Positions 14,097 through 22,026 of a stretch of DNA of 64,000 nucleotides are shown here, piece after piece. The notes under the pieces were generated by a model. The model was not told the origin of the DNA and ran no database searches. It saw nothing but the letters and a program-made list of their open reading frames with translations. Numbering within the stretch: position 1 is the stretch's first letter; the number at the start of each line of letters is the position of its first letter. The stretch spans positions 620,001 to 684,000 of the forward strand of contig NZ_CP151274.1 in assembly GCF_051131135.1 (NCBI RefSeq). The letters are read 5' to 3'. The stretch comes from Thermogladius sp023256015 (lineage in GTDB: Archaea; Thermoproteota; Thermoprotei_A; Sulfolobales; Desulfurococcaceae). The translations under genes and the position numbers were made by a program.

Positions 14097-14849
14097 CTAC
14101 AACCCGCTTTCATGGAGTACCTTCTTGAACCTGAGAGCGTCGTCGAACATGTAGACGTTGTTGAATAGCACGTAGACCTCTCTGTCTCTGTACTCGGATA
14201 CGATGTTCTTCAGCTTCTCCAGGTCGCTGTCGGTGTACTTGTACCTGTAGTTCACTTCACCGGGGCCGATACCGTGGAGTCTGAAGTAGACCACGTCCGC
14301 CCTCTCTGAAATCGGCCTGTTTCTAAAGGGGTCTACCACGTGTACTATACCGAACTCCTCGACGACCCTGCGTAGCTCGGCCGAGTGGGCCCACTCTCCT
14401 CTCGGTTCCCAGCCTAAAACAAAGCCCTGCGAAACCTCGCCCGCCTTACTGAAGAACTCCCTGACCCATCTCACGGACTCCTCGTTGAAGGGGAGGCTGG
14501 GCGGAGTCTGTAAAACTACGACCTTGGCCCCAAGAGCCTCCGCGACCCTCAGGGTCTCCTCTAGTGCCTCGAGGTTCTCTTTTGTCGGCTTTAGCAGGCC
14601 GTAGTTCGCGAGGTCGCCCCTCGGCCTCTTCTTCATCCTCTTCCACGTGGGTGAGGTCGGGGGGTGTGTTATAGCCTGCCAGGCTTTCACGGTGAACTCG
14701 AAGTCTCTCGGAGCTTCGCTCCTGAGGTTCTCCGCCCACTCGACGGTGGGGAGGTCGTAGAACGTGTTCTGGAGCTCGACTAGGCTCAAGGACTCGTAGT
14801 ACTTCTTCCTCGCTTTAGGGAACCCGCAGCAGCCTACCTTGACTACCAT
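14097..14849 (-). CDS. DUF72 (YecE-like) family protein
   Basis: A 250-residue DUF72 protein with the TIM-barrel-like family pattern: VKVGCCGFPKARKKYYESL at the N-terminus, FEFTVKAWQAITH, VVLQTPPSLPFNEESVRW, the segment VYFRLHGIGPGEVNYRYKYTD, and NNVYMFDDALRFKKVL near the end. The family is widespread but its reaction is not established. It lies 6 nt downstream of the AbrB-ACT regulator gene on the same strand, so the two probably form an operon. Confidence 0.88.
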   Translation of the reverse strand: MVVKVGCCGFPKARKKYYESLSLVELQNTFYDLPTVEWAENLRSEAPRDFEFTVKAWQAITHPPTSPTWKRMKKRPRGDLANYGLLKPTKENLEALEETLRVAEALGAKVVVLQTPPSLPFNEESVRWVREFFSKAGEVSQGFVLGWEPRGEWAHSAELRRVVEEFGIVHVVDPFRNRPISERADVVYFRLHGIGPGEVNYRYKYTDSDLEKLKNIVSEYRDREVYVLFNNVYMFDDALRFKKVLHESGL

Positions 14850-14855
14850 TACGGT

Positions 14856-15269
14856 TTACCCTGTGAACCACACGGCCTCGATGTTCTTGACCGACTCCAA
14901 CATCTTCAGTTTATCCGCTATCAAGCTCGGCTGCTTTATGTCTGTCTTGGAGACGTCGACTATGATCTCGCACTCGGCGATATCGCCCCTCTTGATCACG
15001 ACACACTTGGTCATCACAATATCGGCACCGTAGTCCGCCAGGTACTTCGTTATCTCGGCCAGCACTCCAGGCCTGTCCTCTATCCTCATCAATAGTCTAA
15101 CCAGTTTCGCCGATACCGGGAGGGGTGTTATGACTATCTCCTTCTTGTCTCTGTCCCCGACCACCACCACGAACATGCCCTCCCGTATATCTAGCGCCTC
15201 TCTAATGGTCAAGGGTATCGTGATCCTGCCTTTGGAGTCTACACGGACAAGCTCCTCTATCTTAACCAT
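14856..15269 (-). CDS. AbrB/SpoVT-type DNA-binding domain fused to ACT domain
   Basis: A 137-residue regulator. Residues about 1-50 form a swapped-hairpin AbrB/SpoVT DNA-binding domain (VRVDSKGRITIPLTIREALDI, then GMFVVVVGDRDKKEIVITP); residues about 60-137 form an ACT domain (RIEDRPGVLAEITKYLADYG) that usually senses an amino acid. The combination suggests an amino-acid-responsive transcription factor. The promoter shows a TATA-like CTTATAAAAGGCG (minus strand, about 15308-15320) and an inverted repeat directly upstream of it. The DUF72 gene follows in the same direction. Confidence 0.85.
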   Translation of the reverse strand: MVKIEELVRVDSKGRITIPLTIREALDIREGMFVVVVGDRDKKEIVITPLPVSAKLVRLLMRIEDRPGVLAEITKYLADYGADIVMTKCVVIKRGDIAECEIIVDVSKTDIKQPSLIADKLKMLESVKNIEAVWFTG

Positions 15270-15321
15270 TCATGAGACCCCCTTTGCTACTTGTTTAATT
15301 TGTAAACGCCTTTTATAAGCT

Positions 15322-15340
15322 ATAGCAAACAAACTGCTAT
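15322..15340. promoter_or_regulatory. inverted repeat upstream of AbrB-ACT TATA box
   Basis: ATAGCA (15322-15327) and TGCTAT (15335-15340) are perfect inverted 6-mers separated by AACAAAC. They adjoin the upstream side of the TATA/BRE region of the AbrB-ACT gene (minus strand). AbrB-type proteins often autoregulate, so this is a candidate operator. Confidence 0.35.
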
Positions 15341-15459
15341 CTAGAGCTGTGGTTTTCTTCATAGTTAGTTACCTAGAGAACTGGTCGGTGTTTCAACACC
15401 CGGACTTCTACACACTGCTACTGGACTAGTGACGCTAATGTTAGTCGATCAAGTGTTTT

Positions 15460-15465
15460 AAAAAA
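15460..15465 (-). terminator. T-run terminator after ABC permease gene
   Basis: A run of six T on the minus strand lies about 20 nt past the stop codon of the ABC permease gene, the kind of U-tract at which archaeal RNA polymerase stops. No stable hairpin precedes it. Confidence 0.4.
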
Positions 15466-15484
15466 TGATAAGGAAGACTGCTGA

Positions 15485-17209
15485 TCATCCGATCAAATTA
15501 GCCCTCCTGAATTTTAACCAGCCTATTACGAAGGGTACAATAACCCACAACACTGCCGAGGCTACAACCAGTAACGGGTTAACGACAGACCCCACGTTTT
15601 TAGGCTCGATGCTGAGACCGTTGTGGATCCCGAAGTAGTACTGGGAGAAAGATGTTGGGCCCAGAGGTGAGAGGTAGTACGATATGTACATGTTCACCCG
15701 GAGCCTCTCGTAGAGGTCAGGCCCTATCCCCTGCAACTGAGTTACCACGATCACTATGATCTGGTAGAGTATAGTGAATAGCAAGTACGCTGCCACAGCT
15801 AGCGCGATGTAGGCTCCTCCCCTGGTAGAGCTCGCGATAGCGTAGCAAACACTGTAGAACGCTATCAGGGAAGCAGCCAGCCCGGCGAAGAGCAAGAGGT
15901 AGGAGTACAGGTCGAAGTAAACCCCGATCAAGGCTTGCAGTGTCAGCATTGTTGATGCGAAGAACAGCAGGGACGACGCCAGAGCCACTAGTACGCCCGC
16001 TACAAACCTCGTTATGTAGACGTCCAGACGGGTAATAGGCCTCGCCAGGAGGAACTCGAGGGAGCCCGACGACCTGGGCTTAGCCAGGTATACGTACGCT
16101 AGGTATATCATCAGGATAGGGAAGAACATCGAGAACGGGGCCAACCCTACCGTCCCGGCCAGGACGCCCGCCACGATCTTACCCATAGGCACACTGCTCA
16201 CTGTGGACACCATCGAGTTGGCGTAGCCGACTATGACGCAGCTGCTGTTACGCGCCACTAACAACACGTGTAGTGACCCAACTATGTCCTCGCCAGTAGT
16301 CGTCGTGACGCTCTGGAAATCCCACACTATTTTTTCGAGCTCGCTAGAGTTCCCTACATTAAACCTGACCAAGTTCAGGCCTGGCGCGACTTCGCCGAGG
16401 GGTATCAGGTAGGAGGCGAGGTTGCCGTAGTCAACTTTGTCTGGGAGACTTGTGGAGTTCGGTACCAGGTAGAGCTCGTAAGTTAAGTTGTCCCTGTCTA
16501 GTAGAAGGACCACAGATACAAGCTCGTACCTGCCCTGCCCGTGACTCACCAGTAAGAAGGCTGTATCAAGGTACTTGTCCGACAACGTCCTGCCTTGTAG
16601 TGGAGTCAGAACTATTACCCCAGGAGGTCTCGTTTGGGGTATTAACTCCTTAATAGGGAACGAAGTCTCGTTCAGGCAGTAGAACGCCCAGTCGGCTGGG
16701 GGGCTGAACGGGATTGAGCTCGCCACATAGACGGTGTCGTTGTCGAGAGTAAATGGTCTACTATACGATGTGGTGAAAGAGTAGCTACCCGTCTTAGTCG
16801 TGACATCTACCTTTAAGTACAGGCTAGACTGCTTGTCAAACTGGCCGATCGGGCTAGTCAAGTTTTTGAGCACGGAGATCTTGCCGTACCCGGTGACCAC
16901 GCCGCTATCTAAGACAGTGGTCTCGGGTGGCGTATTAGGCTTGGAAAACGTGAAATTATCCAGCTCGTAGAATATACCCCCCTCCGTCGATTTGAGATCG
17001 GGCGTCAGCAGTAGCGCCTCGAGGTAGAACTGATTTCTAGCGGGGCTTACATACGAATATAGCGCGACGTAAGTAGTCCCGGGCGTAGTGGCCAGGGTGC
17101 TAGAGGTTAAGTAGGCGAGCCCTACCCCGGCTAGGATAAACAATGATAGTGCCACTATTACGGATAGTCTTAGAAGACCTCTCTTGAAGTCGTAGAGCAC
17201 GGGGTTCAC
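15485..17209 (-). CDS. ABC-2 type transporter permease
   Basis: A 574-residue membrane subunit of an ABC exporter. One N-terminal transmembrane helix (SVIVALSLFILAGVGLAYL) is followed by a large extracytoplasmic region of about 300 residues rich in Thr/Ser/Asn and sequons, then a bundle of about five transmembrane helices. Between them lies KPRSSGSLEFLLARPITRLD, a cytoplasmic segment typical of ABC-2 permeases. It overlaps the ATPase gene by 4 nt, which fixes the partner. The large external domain is unusual for a simple drug exporter; the substrate is unknown. Confidence 0.85.
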   Translation of the reverse strand: MNPVLYDFKRGLLRLSVIVALSLFILAGVGLAYLTSSTLATTPGTTYVALYSYVSPARNQFYLEALLLTPDLKSTEGGIFYELDNFTFSKPNTPPETTVLDSGVVTGYGKISVLKNLTSPIGQFDKQSSLYLKVDVTTKTGSYSFTTSYSRPFTLDNDTVYVASSIPFSPPADWAFYCLNETSFPIKELIPQTRPPGVIVLTPLQGRTLSDKYLDTAFLLVSHGQGRYELVSVVLLLDRDNLTYELYLVPNSTSLPDKVDYGNLASYLIPLGEVAPGLNLVRFNVGNSSELEKIVWDFQSVTTTTGEDIVGSLHVLLVARNSSCVIVGYANSMVSTVSSVPMGKIVAGVLAGTVGLAPFSMFFPILMIYLAYVYLAKPRSSGSLEFLLARPITRLDVYITRFVAGVLVALASSLLFFASTMLTLQALIGVYFDLYSYLLLFAGLAASLIAFYSVCYAIASSTRGGAYIALAVAAYLLFTILYQIIVIVVTQLQGIGPDLYERLRVNMYISYYLSPLGPTSFSQYYFGIHNGLSIEPKNVGSVVNPLLVVASAVLWVIVPFVIGWLKFRRANLIG

Positions 17210-18177
17210 GGACTCTCGGCCTCCTTAATCAAGCTGAAGAAGAAGTCTTCGAGACTCCTCTCCTCTCTCCTAACCTCCAAAACACCGACACCGTTCTTGA
17301 CGAGCTCGGCGACTATCTCTTCCACGCTGCCCATGGGCCTCCTAACGAGGATTCTACCCCCTTCCAGGACGAGGGGCTCGCCGAACCTGCCGAGTATCCT
17401 GAGCGTGTTTTCGTCCACTCTGCTTAAGGCCAGGTAGATTCCCGGGCTAGCCTTGCTCTTGATCTCCTCCATCGCGTGTACGCCTATTATCCTACCCTTG
17501 TGTATGAAGACGACTCGGTCTGCTATGTCTTCAACCTCGCTCAGTATGTGGGATGAGAAGAGGACTGCTTTACCCTTCTTCCTGAACTCCTTAGTCAACT
17601 CCCTGAAGAAGGCGATCCCCTGCGGGTCTAGGCCGTTCAAGACCTCGTCGAGTATGAAGTTAGGCGGGTCGTTCATCATAGACACGGCTAGGGCAAACCT
17701 CTTCTTCATCCCCTGGGAGTAGGAGGACAGCTTCATGTAGAGGGCGTTACCCAACCCGAACTCCTCGAGGAGCTCCTTGCCGAGCTTCCTAGCCTCTGTG
17801 CCAGTAATCCCGTAGTAGCCCGCGAGGTAGACGAAGTAGTCTAGCGCCCTGAAATCTGTCTCGAAGATAGGTAGCTCGGGAACCCAGCCGACTCTTGTAG
17901 AGGCGGCCCTCTTCTCCTTGGTCACAGAGTAGCCGTCTACAACGACGTCCCCGGAGTCGGGCGGCAGCACCCCGACAGCTATTCTAATAGTGGTCGTCTT
18001 ACCGGCCCCGTTGAGGCCGACGTACCCGACTACTTCGCCATTAGATACTTTGAAAGACACGTCCTCGAGAACCTTTTTGCGCCCAAAAGACTTGTGCAGG
18101 TTCAAAACTTCGATCGTCAACTGTGAAAGTCCCTGTGGAGTTCTTACCTCATTCTGCGTATAAAAGTGTTTCCTCAA
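17206..18177 (-). CDS. ABC transporter ATP-binding protein (ABC-2 exporter)
   Basis: A 323-residue ATPase (shorter if it starts at TTG 18120, MTIEVLNLHKSFG, which matches the family better). Walker A GLNGAGKTTT, Q-loop region VGWVPELPIF, an ABC signature written YSQGMKKRFALA (SQGMK in place of SGGQ, common in exporters of this class), Walker B NFILDEVLNGLD and the H-loop SSHILSEVED. It forms an ABC-2 exporter with the overlapping permease gene. The HTH-PRTase regulator ends 4 nt upstream, on the same strand. Confidence 0.92.
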   Translation of the reverse strand: MRKHFYTQNEVRTPQGLSQLTIEVLNLHKSFGRKKVLEDVSFKVSNGEVVGYVGLNGAGKTTTIRIAVGVLPPDSGDVVVDGYSVTKEKRAASTRVGWVPELPIFETDFRALDYFVYLAGYYGITGTEARKLGKELLEEFGLGNALYMKLSSYSQGMKKRFALAVSMMNDPPNFILDEVLNGLDPQGIAFFRELTKEFRKKGKAVLFSSHILSEVEDIADRVVFIHKGRIIGVHAMEEIKSKASPGIYLALSRVDENTLRILGRFGEPLVLEGGRILVRRPMGSVEEIVAELVKNGVGVLEVRREERSLEDFFFSLIKEAESP

Positions 18178-18180
18178 GGG

Positions 18181-19047
18181 CTAGCTGACGGGCGGCGGTA
18201 TTATAGTGAGAGTTTTAACCGGGTAGTCTTTGAGCCTCTCTTTCCACATCTCGCCTAACCCTAGTATCACTATTATGTCCGATACGGTCACCCTCGCCTT
18301 CTCGAGCATGTCTATTACAGCCCTCATGGTCTTACCCGAGTAGACGACGTCGGCCAGTATGAGGACGAAGTCTTTCCTACTCAGCATGTCCTTGTCCAGG
18401 TAGAGGGCCTCGGCCTCCTTCGGGGTCCTCACGACTATAGAGCTGAAGTACTGGACGCCCGGGTAACTCCTCCTTTTGACCAGTATAATGGGCGCCCCAA
18501 GCTCCATCCCCAGGAGTGTGCCTAGAGGTAGCACGGACTCAGCCGTCACAACGATCTTAGTGATGTTCGTCGGGACCAGCTCTAGTAGTAGGACTATGGA
18601 GAGCAGCCTGATGACGTAGGGGTCTTTGAGGACCCTCGACAGGTCTATTAGCGTGCTCTTCTCGTGTTCGACAAGCTCTCGTAGGAGGTGGTTTATGTCT
18701 ATCGAGAGGGTCAGCTTCGAGAGTATGTTGACGGCCTGCTCGTAGCTGGGTATTATGTTCCCTCTCACGTACCTGCAGAGAACGGATTCCGGTATGCCTG
18801 TGAGCATAGAGAGGTCCTTGTAGGACAGGTTGATCTTCAGGAGTCGTAGCATCTCGTTAGCTAATAGCCTGATTTTCATCCTGTTGGCCTTCGTTGTACC
18901 GTAGACTCTGTTAATGTTGCTCATCATTTGAAATACTTCGCTGTCGAGGGGCTTTCTCACGACTATCGAGGTTATAGAACTCCTGACCATGCTACCGACC
19001 TTCTCGTCTATGATAACTTTAATACGGCTAAATAAAAACTTATTCAA
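18181..19047 (-). CDS. HTH-phosphoribosyltransferase-domain regulator (GfcR/PurR-like)
   Basis: A 288-residue protein with an N-terminal Cro-like helix-turn-helix (LSYKDLSMLTGIPESVLCRYVRGN, about residues 75-98) and a C-terminal type I phosphoribosyltransferase fold (GTLLGMELGAPIILVKRR; PRPP-loop equivalent ILADVVYSGKTMRAVIDML). Similar HTH-PRTase proteins are archaeal transcription regulators of sugar or nucleotide metabolism that bind PRPP-like effectors. The start could be ATG 18990 instead. It is directly upstream of the ABC exporter genes and could control them, which is inference. Confidence 0.8.
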   Translation of the reverse strand: MNKFLFSRIKVIIDEKVGSMVRSSITSIVVRKPLDSEVFQMMSNINRVYGTTKANRMKIRLLANEMLRLLKINLSYKDLSMLTGIPESVLCRYVRGNIIPSYEQAVNILSKLTLSIDINHLLRELVEHEKSTLIDLSRVLKDPYVIRLLSIVLLLELVPTNITKIVVTAESVLPLGTLLGMELGAPIILVKRRSYPGVQYFSSIVVRTPKEAEALYLDKDMLSRKDFVLILADVVYSGKTMRAVIDMLEKARVTVSDIIVILGLGEMWKERLKDYPVKTLTIIPPPVS

Positions 19048-19078
19048 AGTGGGATGAGTGGGGTCTTAAGTACCGACC

Positions 19079-19540
19079 TTGATGAGGAGAAACCCACGCT
19101 ACGACCGGTGGGTTGAACTGGTCGAGTTAAAGTTCGACGAGGCGTTTACAGAGCTCGGTATCAGGGACGAGACGGTATACGAGAAGCTCCTTGAGAGCGT
19201 ACTAGAAGGGCTGGACTACGTCCTCGTCTGCGGCTCCTGTAGCGAGTGGGAGTACTGCGTGGTCTCCTCGATAACTTTCCAGGGCGACTACTTCGAGGTC
19301 GGTGTGAGGGGGGCTAGAGTCTCGGTGAGCGAACAGCACCCATTCGATAAGCTGGTCGAGAGGCTCTTCGCGCTTTCGCGGACCGTCGTGAAAAAGGGTA
19401 GTAGAGTGTACTTCTACCTCTCCCCCGAATTCGCCAAGCCGGCGCGGCTCATGCTCTGCGGGGACAGAGAGCCCTCTGATATAAGAGTCGAAAAGGCGTT
19501 ATTTGAGGAGAGAGAATTTATCGAGGGCGGGAGGGAGTAG
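19079..19540 (+). CDS. hypothetical protein encoded with XPB-like helicase
   Basis: A 153-residue acidic protein of unknown family. It has a Cys-rich segment (LVCGSCSEWEYCVVSS, about residues 49-64) that might bind metal, no membrane segment, and a C-terminal helix. Its TAG stop overlaps the GTG start of the helicase gene by one base (TAGTG), so the two are translated as a unit and the product may assist the helicase. Archaeal XPB is often paired with the nuclease Bax1, but this protein is much shorter and shows no Bax1 resemblance that I can see. Confidence 0.6.
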   Translation: MMRRNPRYDRWVELVELKFDEAFTELGIRDETVYEKLLESVLEGLDYVLVCGSCSEWEYCVVSSITFQGDYFEVGVRGARVSVSEQHPFDKLVERLFALSRTVVKKGSRVYFYLSPEFAKPARLMLCGDREPSDIRVEKALFEEREFIEGGRE

Positions 19541-21177
19541 TGGTCTTAGTCAGAGCGAGCAAGTGGCTCAGCGAAGAGGACTTCCAGGAGCTACTCAAGG
19601 TAGCCAATTATATTGGTAGAACGGGGGGCAGTGTCTCCTTCGAGATCGACGTGGACAAGGCAGTATTGAACGGCTACACTTTCGAGGACGTCCTCAACCT
19701 GGTCAACGACCTCCAGCTAGAGGTCGAGGGATCTATCGAGGAGCTGAGACGCGAGTTCGATAAGTTCCGTGTATCGGTGGATTACGACTCGTTGTCCGGC
19801 TACGTCCTGTTTCGAGTACCGCTGGGGGTCGTGGGCAGGGTCAAGGACAAGCTGAGGGAGATGGGTGCTAGGAGGCTCGGCGTGCAGAACGGGCTTGTCG
19901 TGTACAGGCTACCCCCCTACATGCTACATACAGCCCGGATGGTCGTGGAGGCGTCGGGTTTATCCATCGAGGACAGGCAGGCTTTGACGGCTAAGAAGGA
20001 ACTACCCTTCAAGCCCGAGCTCGTCAACGTAAAGCTGAGAGACTACCAGGAAGAGGCTCTCGCGAAGTGGCTCGAGAACAAGGGCACCGGTATTATAGCC
20101 CTGCCGACGGGGTCCGGGAAGACGCTCATAGGGGTGGCGGCCATCACGAAGATCTCCGAGAGAACCCTCATTGTTACCTACACGAAAGAGCAGGCTGTCC
20201 AATGGAGAGAGACGATACTGAAGTACACGAACACGCCCAGCCACATGGTAGGCCTGCTCTACAGCGAGGAGAAGAGGATAGCACCCATCACGATAACAAC
20301 CTACCAAACAGGCTTCAGGATGATCAAGGAGATAGCACCGCAGTACAGCCTCTTAATAGTAGACGAGGTGCACCACCTGCCCGCGGACAAGTTCAGGTTC
20401 ATCGCCGTCCACGCCATGGCACCCTACAGGATGGGCTTGTCGGCCACCCCGTACAGGGAGGACGGGAGGCACGAAGAGCTGTTCCCGCTACTCGGGGGAG
20501 TAGTGTACTACAAGACGCCCGGCGAGCTGGCGGAGCAGGGTTACCTAGCGAGGTACGTGGTCTACACGGTGAAGACCAGGCTCCCTCCCAACGAGTGGAA
20601 GGAGTACCTCGAGTTGAGGACTGTATTTGAGAAGTACGCTGCGGGCAGAACGTTTGAGCAACTAGTGGACGACGCGTCTAGAGGGGACAAGTCGGCTGCC
20701 GAAGCGCTCAGGGTTCACAGCAAGATCAGGGGGATCCTCGCAAAGTCTAAGGCCAAAATAGAGAAGGCTATTGAAATCGCCAGAAGCGAGCTCGCGAAGG
20801 GGGGCAAGATCATAGTCTTCACACAGTACGTCGAGCAGGCCGAGGAGTTAGCGAAGAGGCTTAACGCCTGGCTGCTGACAGGCGAGACGCCCGGGGAGGA
20901 GAGGAGGAGGGCCCTCGAGGAGTTCAAGTCCGCGAAGTCGGGTATACTCGTGGTCACGACAGTAGGCGACGAGGGGCTGGATATACCAGACGCGAACGTC
21001 GGTATAATCGTCTCCGGCACGGGGTCTAGGAGGCAGTTCGTACAGAGGCTGGGCAGGATCCTGAGACCGAAGCCCGGTGGTGGCGAGGCCAGGTTGTACG
21101 AGATCGTCCTGGAGAAGACGAGCGAGGAGTTCCAGGCGAGGAAGAGGAAGAGCACCGGCTTAAGCGACTTCGCCTAG
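19540..21177 (+). CDS. XPB/ERCC3-like superfamily 2 DNA helicase
   Basis: A 545-residue SF2 helicase. An N-terminal damage-recognition-like region of about 165 residues is followed by RecA-like domain 1 with Walker A ALPTGSGKT, VTYTKEQAVQW, the DEVH box LLIVDEVHHLPADKFR and SATPYREDGRHEE; then a helical insert and domain 2 with TTVGDEGLDIPDAN and QRLGRILRPK. These fit archaeal XPB-type helicases of nucleotide excision repair and transcription. GTG 19540 overlaps the stop of the upstream gene. The 3' end overlaps the convergent 72-residue gene by 4 nt. Confidence 0.9.
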   Translation: MVLVRASKWLSEEDFQELLKVANYIGRTGGSVSFEIDVDKAVLNGYTFEDVLNLVNDLQLEVEGSIEELRREFDKFRVSVDYDSLSGYVLFRVPLGVVGRVKDKLREMGARRLGVQNGLVVYRLPPYMLHTARMVVEASGLSIEDRQALTAKKELPFKPELVNVKLRDYQEEALAKWLENKGTGIIALPTGSGKTLIGVAAITKISERTLIVTYTKEQAVQWRETILKYTNTPSHMVGLLYSEEKRIAPITITTYQTGFRMIKEIAPQYSLLIVDEVHHLPADKFRFIAVHAMAPYRMGLSATPYREDGRHEELFPLLGGVVYYKTPGELAEQGYLARYVVYTVKTRLPPNEWKEYLELRTVFEKYAAGRTFEQLVDDASRGDKSAAEALRVHSKIRGILAKSKAKIEKAIEIARSELAKGGKIIVFTQYVEQAEELAKRLNAWLLTGETPGEERRRALEEFKSAKSGILVVTTVGDEGLDIPDANVGIIVSGTGSRRQFVQRLGRILRPKPGGGEARLYEIVLEKTSEEFQARKRKSTGLSDFA

Positions 21178-21392
21178 CTCTTCTTCACCTTCGCCCTAAT
21201 AGACTCGAGCAAACTCCTGTCTATACCCATTCTCCTAACGATCTCGAGCACCTTATTGTACGCCTCCTCGTCGCTGGACGCCTCCACGTTGAAGACTATG
21301 TTCGTGCCCGACAGCGCTATCCTGTACCTCGTCTTACCCAGGAAAACGTACTTTTCGACCAAGACAAGGTCGCTTTTCGAAACCTCGCTCAA
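21174..21392 (-). CDS. small conserved-looking hypothetical protein
   Basis: A 72-residue protein from TTG 21392 (MSEVSKSDLVLVEKYVFLG). It is predicted as three beta strands followed by two helices (SSDEEAYNKVLEIVRRMG ... LLESIRAKVKKS), with no Cys and no membrane segment. Function unknown. The TTG start directly follows box D of a C/D sRNA transcribed in the same direction, so the sRNA promoter may also produce this mRNA. It ends with a 4-nt overlap with the convergent helicase gene. Confidence 0.65.
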   Translation of the reverse strand: MSEVSKSDLVLVEKYVFLGKTRYRIALSGTNIVFNVEASSDEEAYNKVLEIVRRMGIDRSLLESIRAKVKKS

Positions 21393-21446
21393 TCAGCCAA
21401 CCCCTTTATCATCACTCCTCAGCGATCGAGGACTTCCTCATGCAAT
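21389..21446 (-). ncRNA. box C/D guide sRNA (candidate)
   Basis: Minus-strand order: box C ATGAGGA (21441-21435), 12-nt guide AGTCCTCGATCG, box D' CTGA, 3-nt spacer GGA, box C' GTGATGA, 12-nt guide TAAAGGGGTTGG, box D CTGA (21396-21393). Spacing is ideal throughout and both D boxes are consensus. The TATA-like GTTATTAAAGG (about 21477-21467) lies about 25 nt upstream, inside the last codons of the HIT gene. Box D abuts the TTG start codon of the downstream gene. Targets not identified. Confidence 0.85.
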
Positions 21447-21448
21447 CT

Positions 21449-21928
21449 CTAACTAGGCCAATTCTCCTTTAATAACTTGTAGACCTCGGATAAGGCCACG
21501 GGGAGAGTCTTGGTCTCGGCTACTACCGGCATGAAGTTGCTGTCGCCTGTCCACCTCGGGACGACGTGGACGTGGACGTGGCCCGGCACACCCGCGCCGG
21601 CGGGCCTGCCTATGTTAACCCCTATATTAAAGCCCTCGGGGTTGAGGGACTTCCTTATCGCGGCCATGCTCTTGTTGACAAGCTGCACCAGTTCTAAAAG
21701 CTCTTCGTCACTCATCTTCTCGAGGCTGTCCACGTGCCTGTAGGGCGCCACCATTACATGGCCGGTGTTGTAGGGGAAGGTATTTAACACCACGAAGTTG
21801 AACCGCCCCCTGTAGACTATATAGGCCTCGTCGTCCCTCGCGCCCTGCAGTTTGCAGAAGAGGCACTCCTGCGCGCCCGCCAGCGTCTTGACGTACTGGT
21901 ACCTCCAGGGCGACCAGAGTATCCTCAA
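21449..21928 (-). CDS. HIT-family nucleotide hydrolase
   Basis: A 159-residue histidine-triad protein. It has the N-terminal MRILWSPWRYQYVKTL and CLFCKLQ segments typical of archaeal HIT proteins, GHVMVAPYRHVDSLEKM, and the catalytic triad motif GHVHVHVVPRW. HIT enzymes hydrolyse dinucleoside polyphosphates or AMP-linked compounds; the precise substrate is not evident. Its 3' end carries the promoter of a C/D sRNA. It is divergent from the prepilin peptidase gene. Confidence 0.92.
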   Translation of the reverse strand: MRILWSPWRYQYVKTLAGAQECLFCKLQGARDDEAYIVYRGRFNFVVLNTFPYNTGHVMVAPYRHVDSLEKMSDEELLELVQLVNKSMAAIRKSLNPEGFNIGVNIGRPAGAGVPGHVHVHVVPRWTGDSNFMPVVAETKTLPVALSEVYKLLKENWPS

Positions 21929-22010
21929 ATGTAGGCACCCCGTCGCATAGCATATTTTTAGCTCAAGGCGGATTATATGTGTAGTAAATCAACAAAAACG
22001 CTGTCCACGG

Positions 22011-22026
22011 ACGGGAGTGGTCCCGT
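22011..22026 (+). promoter_or_regulatory. hairpin abutting the start codon of the prepilin-type peptidase gene
   Basis: ACGGGA-GTGG-TCCCGT is a perfect 6-bp stem with a 4-nt loop that ends exactly at the TTG start (22027). With a TATA-like GATTATATG at about 21971-21979 the leader would be roughly 25 nt and mostly this hairpin, which would mask any ribosome-binding GGAGTGG. Control of translation by this hairpin is an inference. Confidence 0.4.

Noticed and set aside
15464..15512. ATGATAA ... CTGA ... CTGA as a C/D sRNA before the ABC permease end
   Set aside because: Guide of only 9 nt, no C' box, and the TATA-like element almost touches the putative box C.
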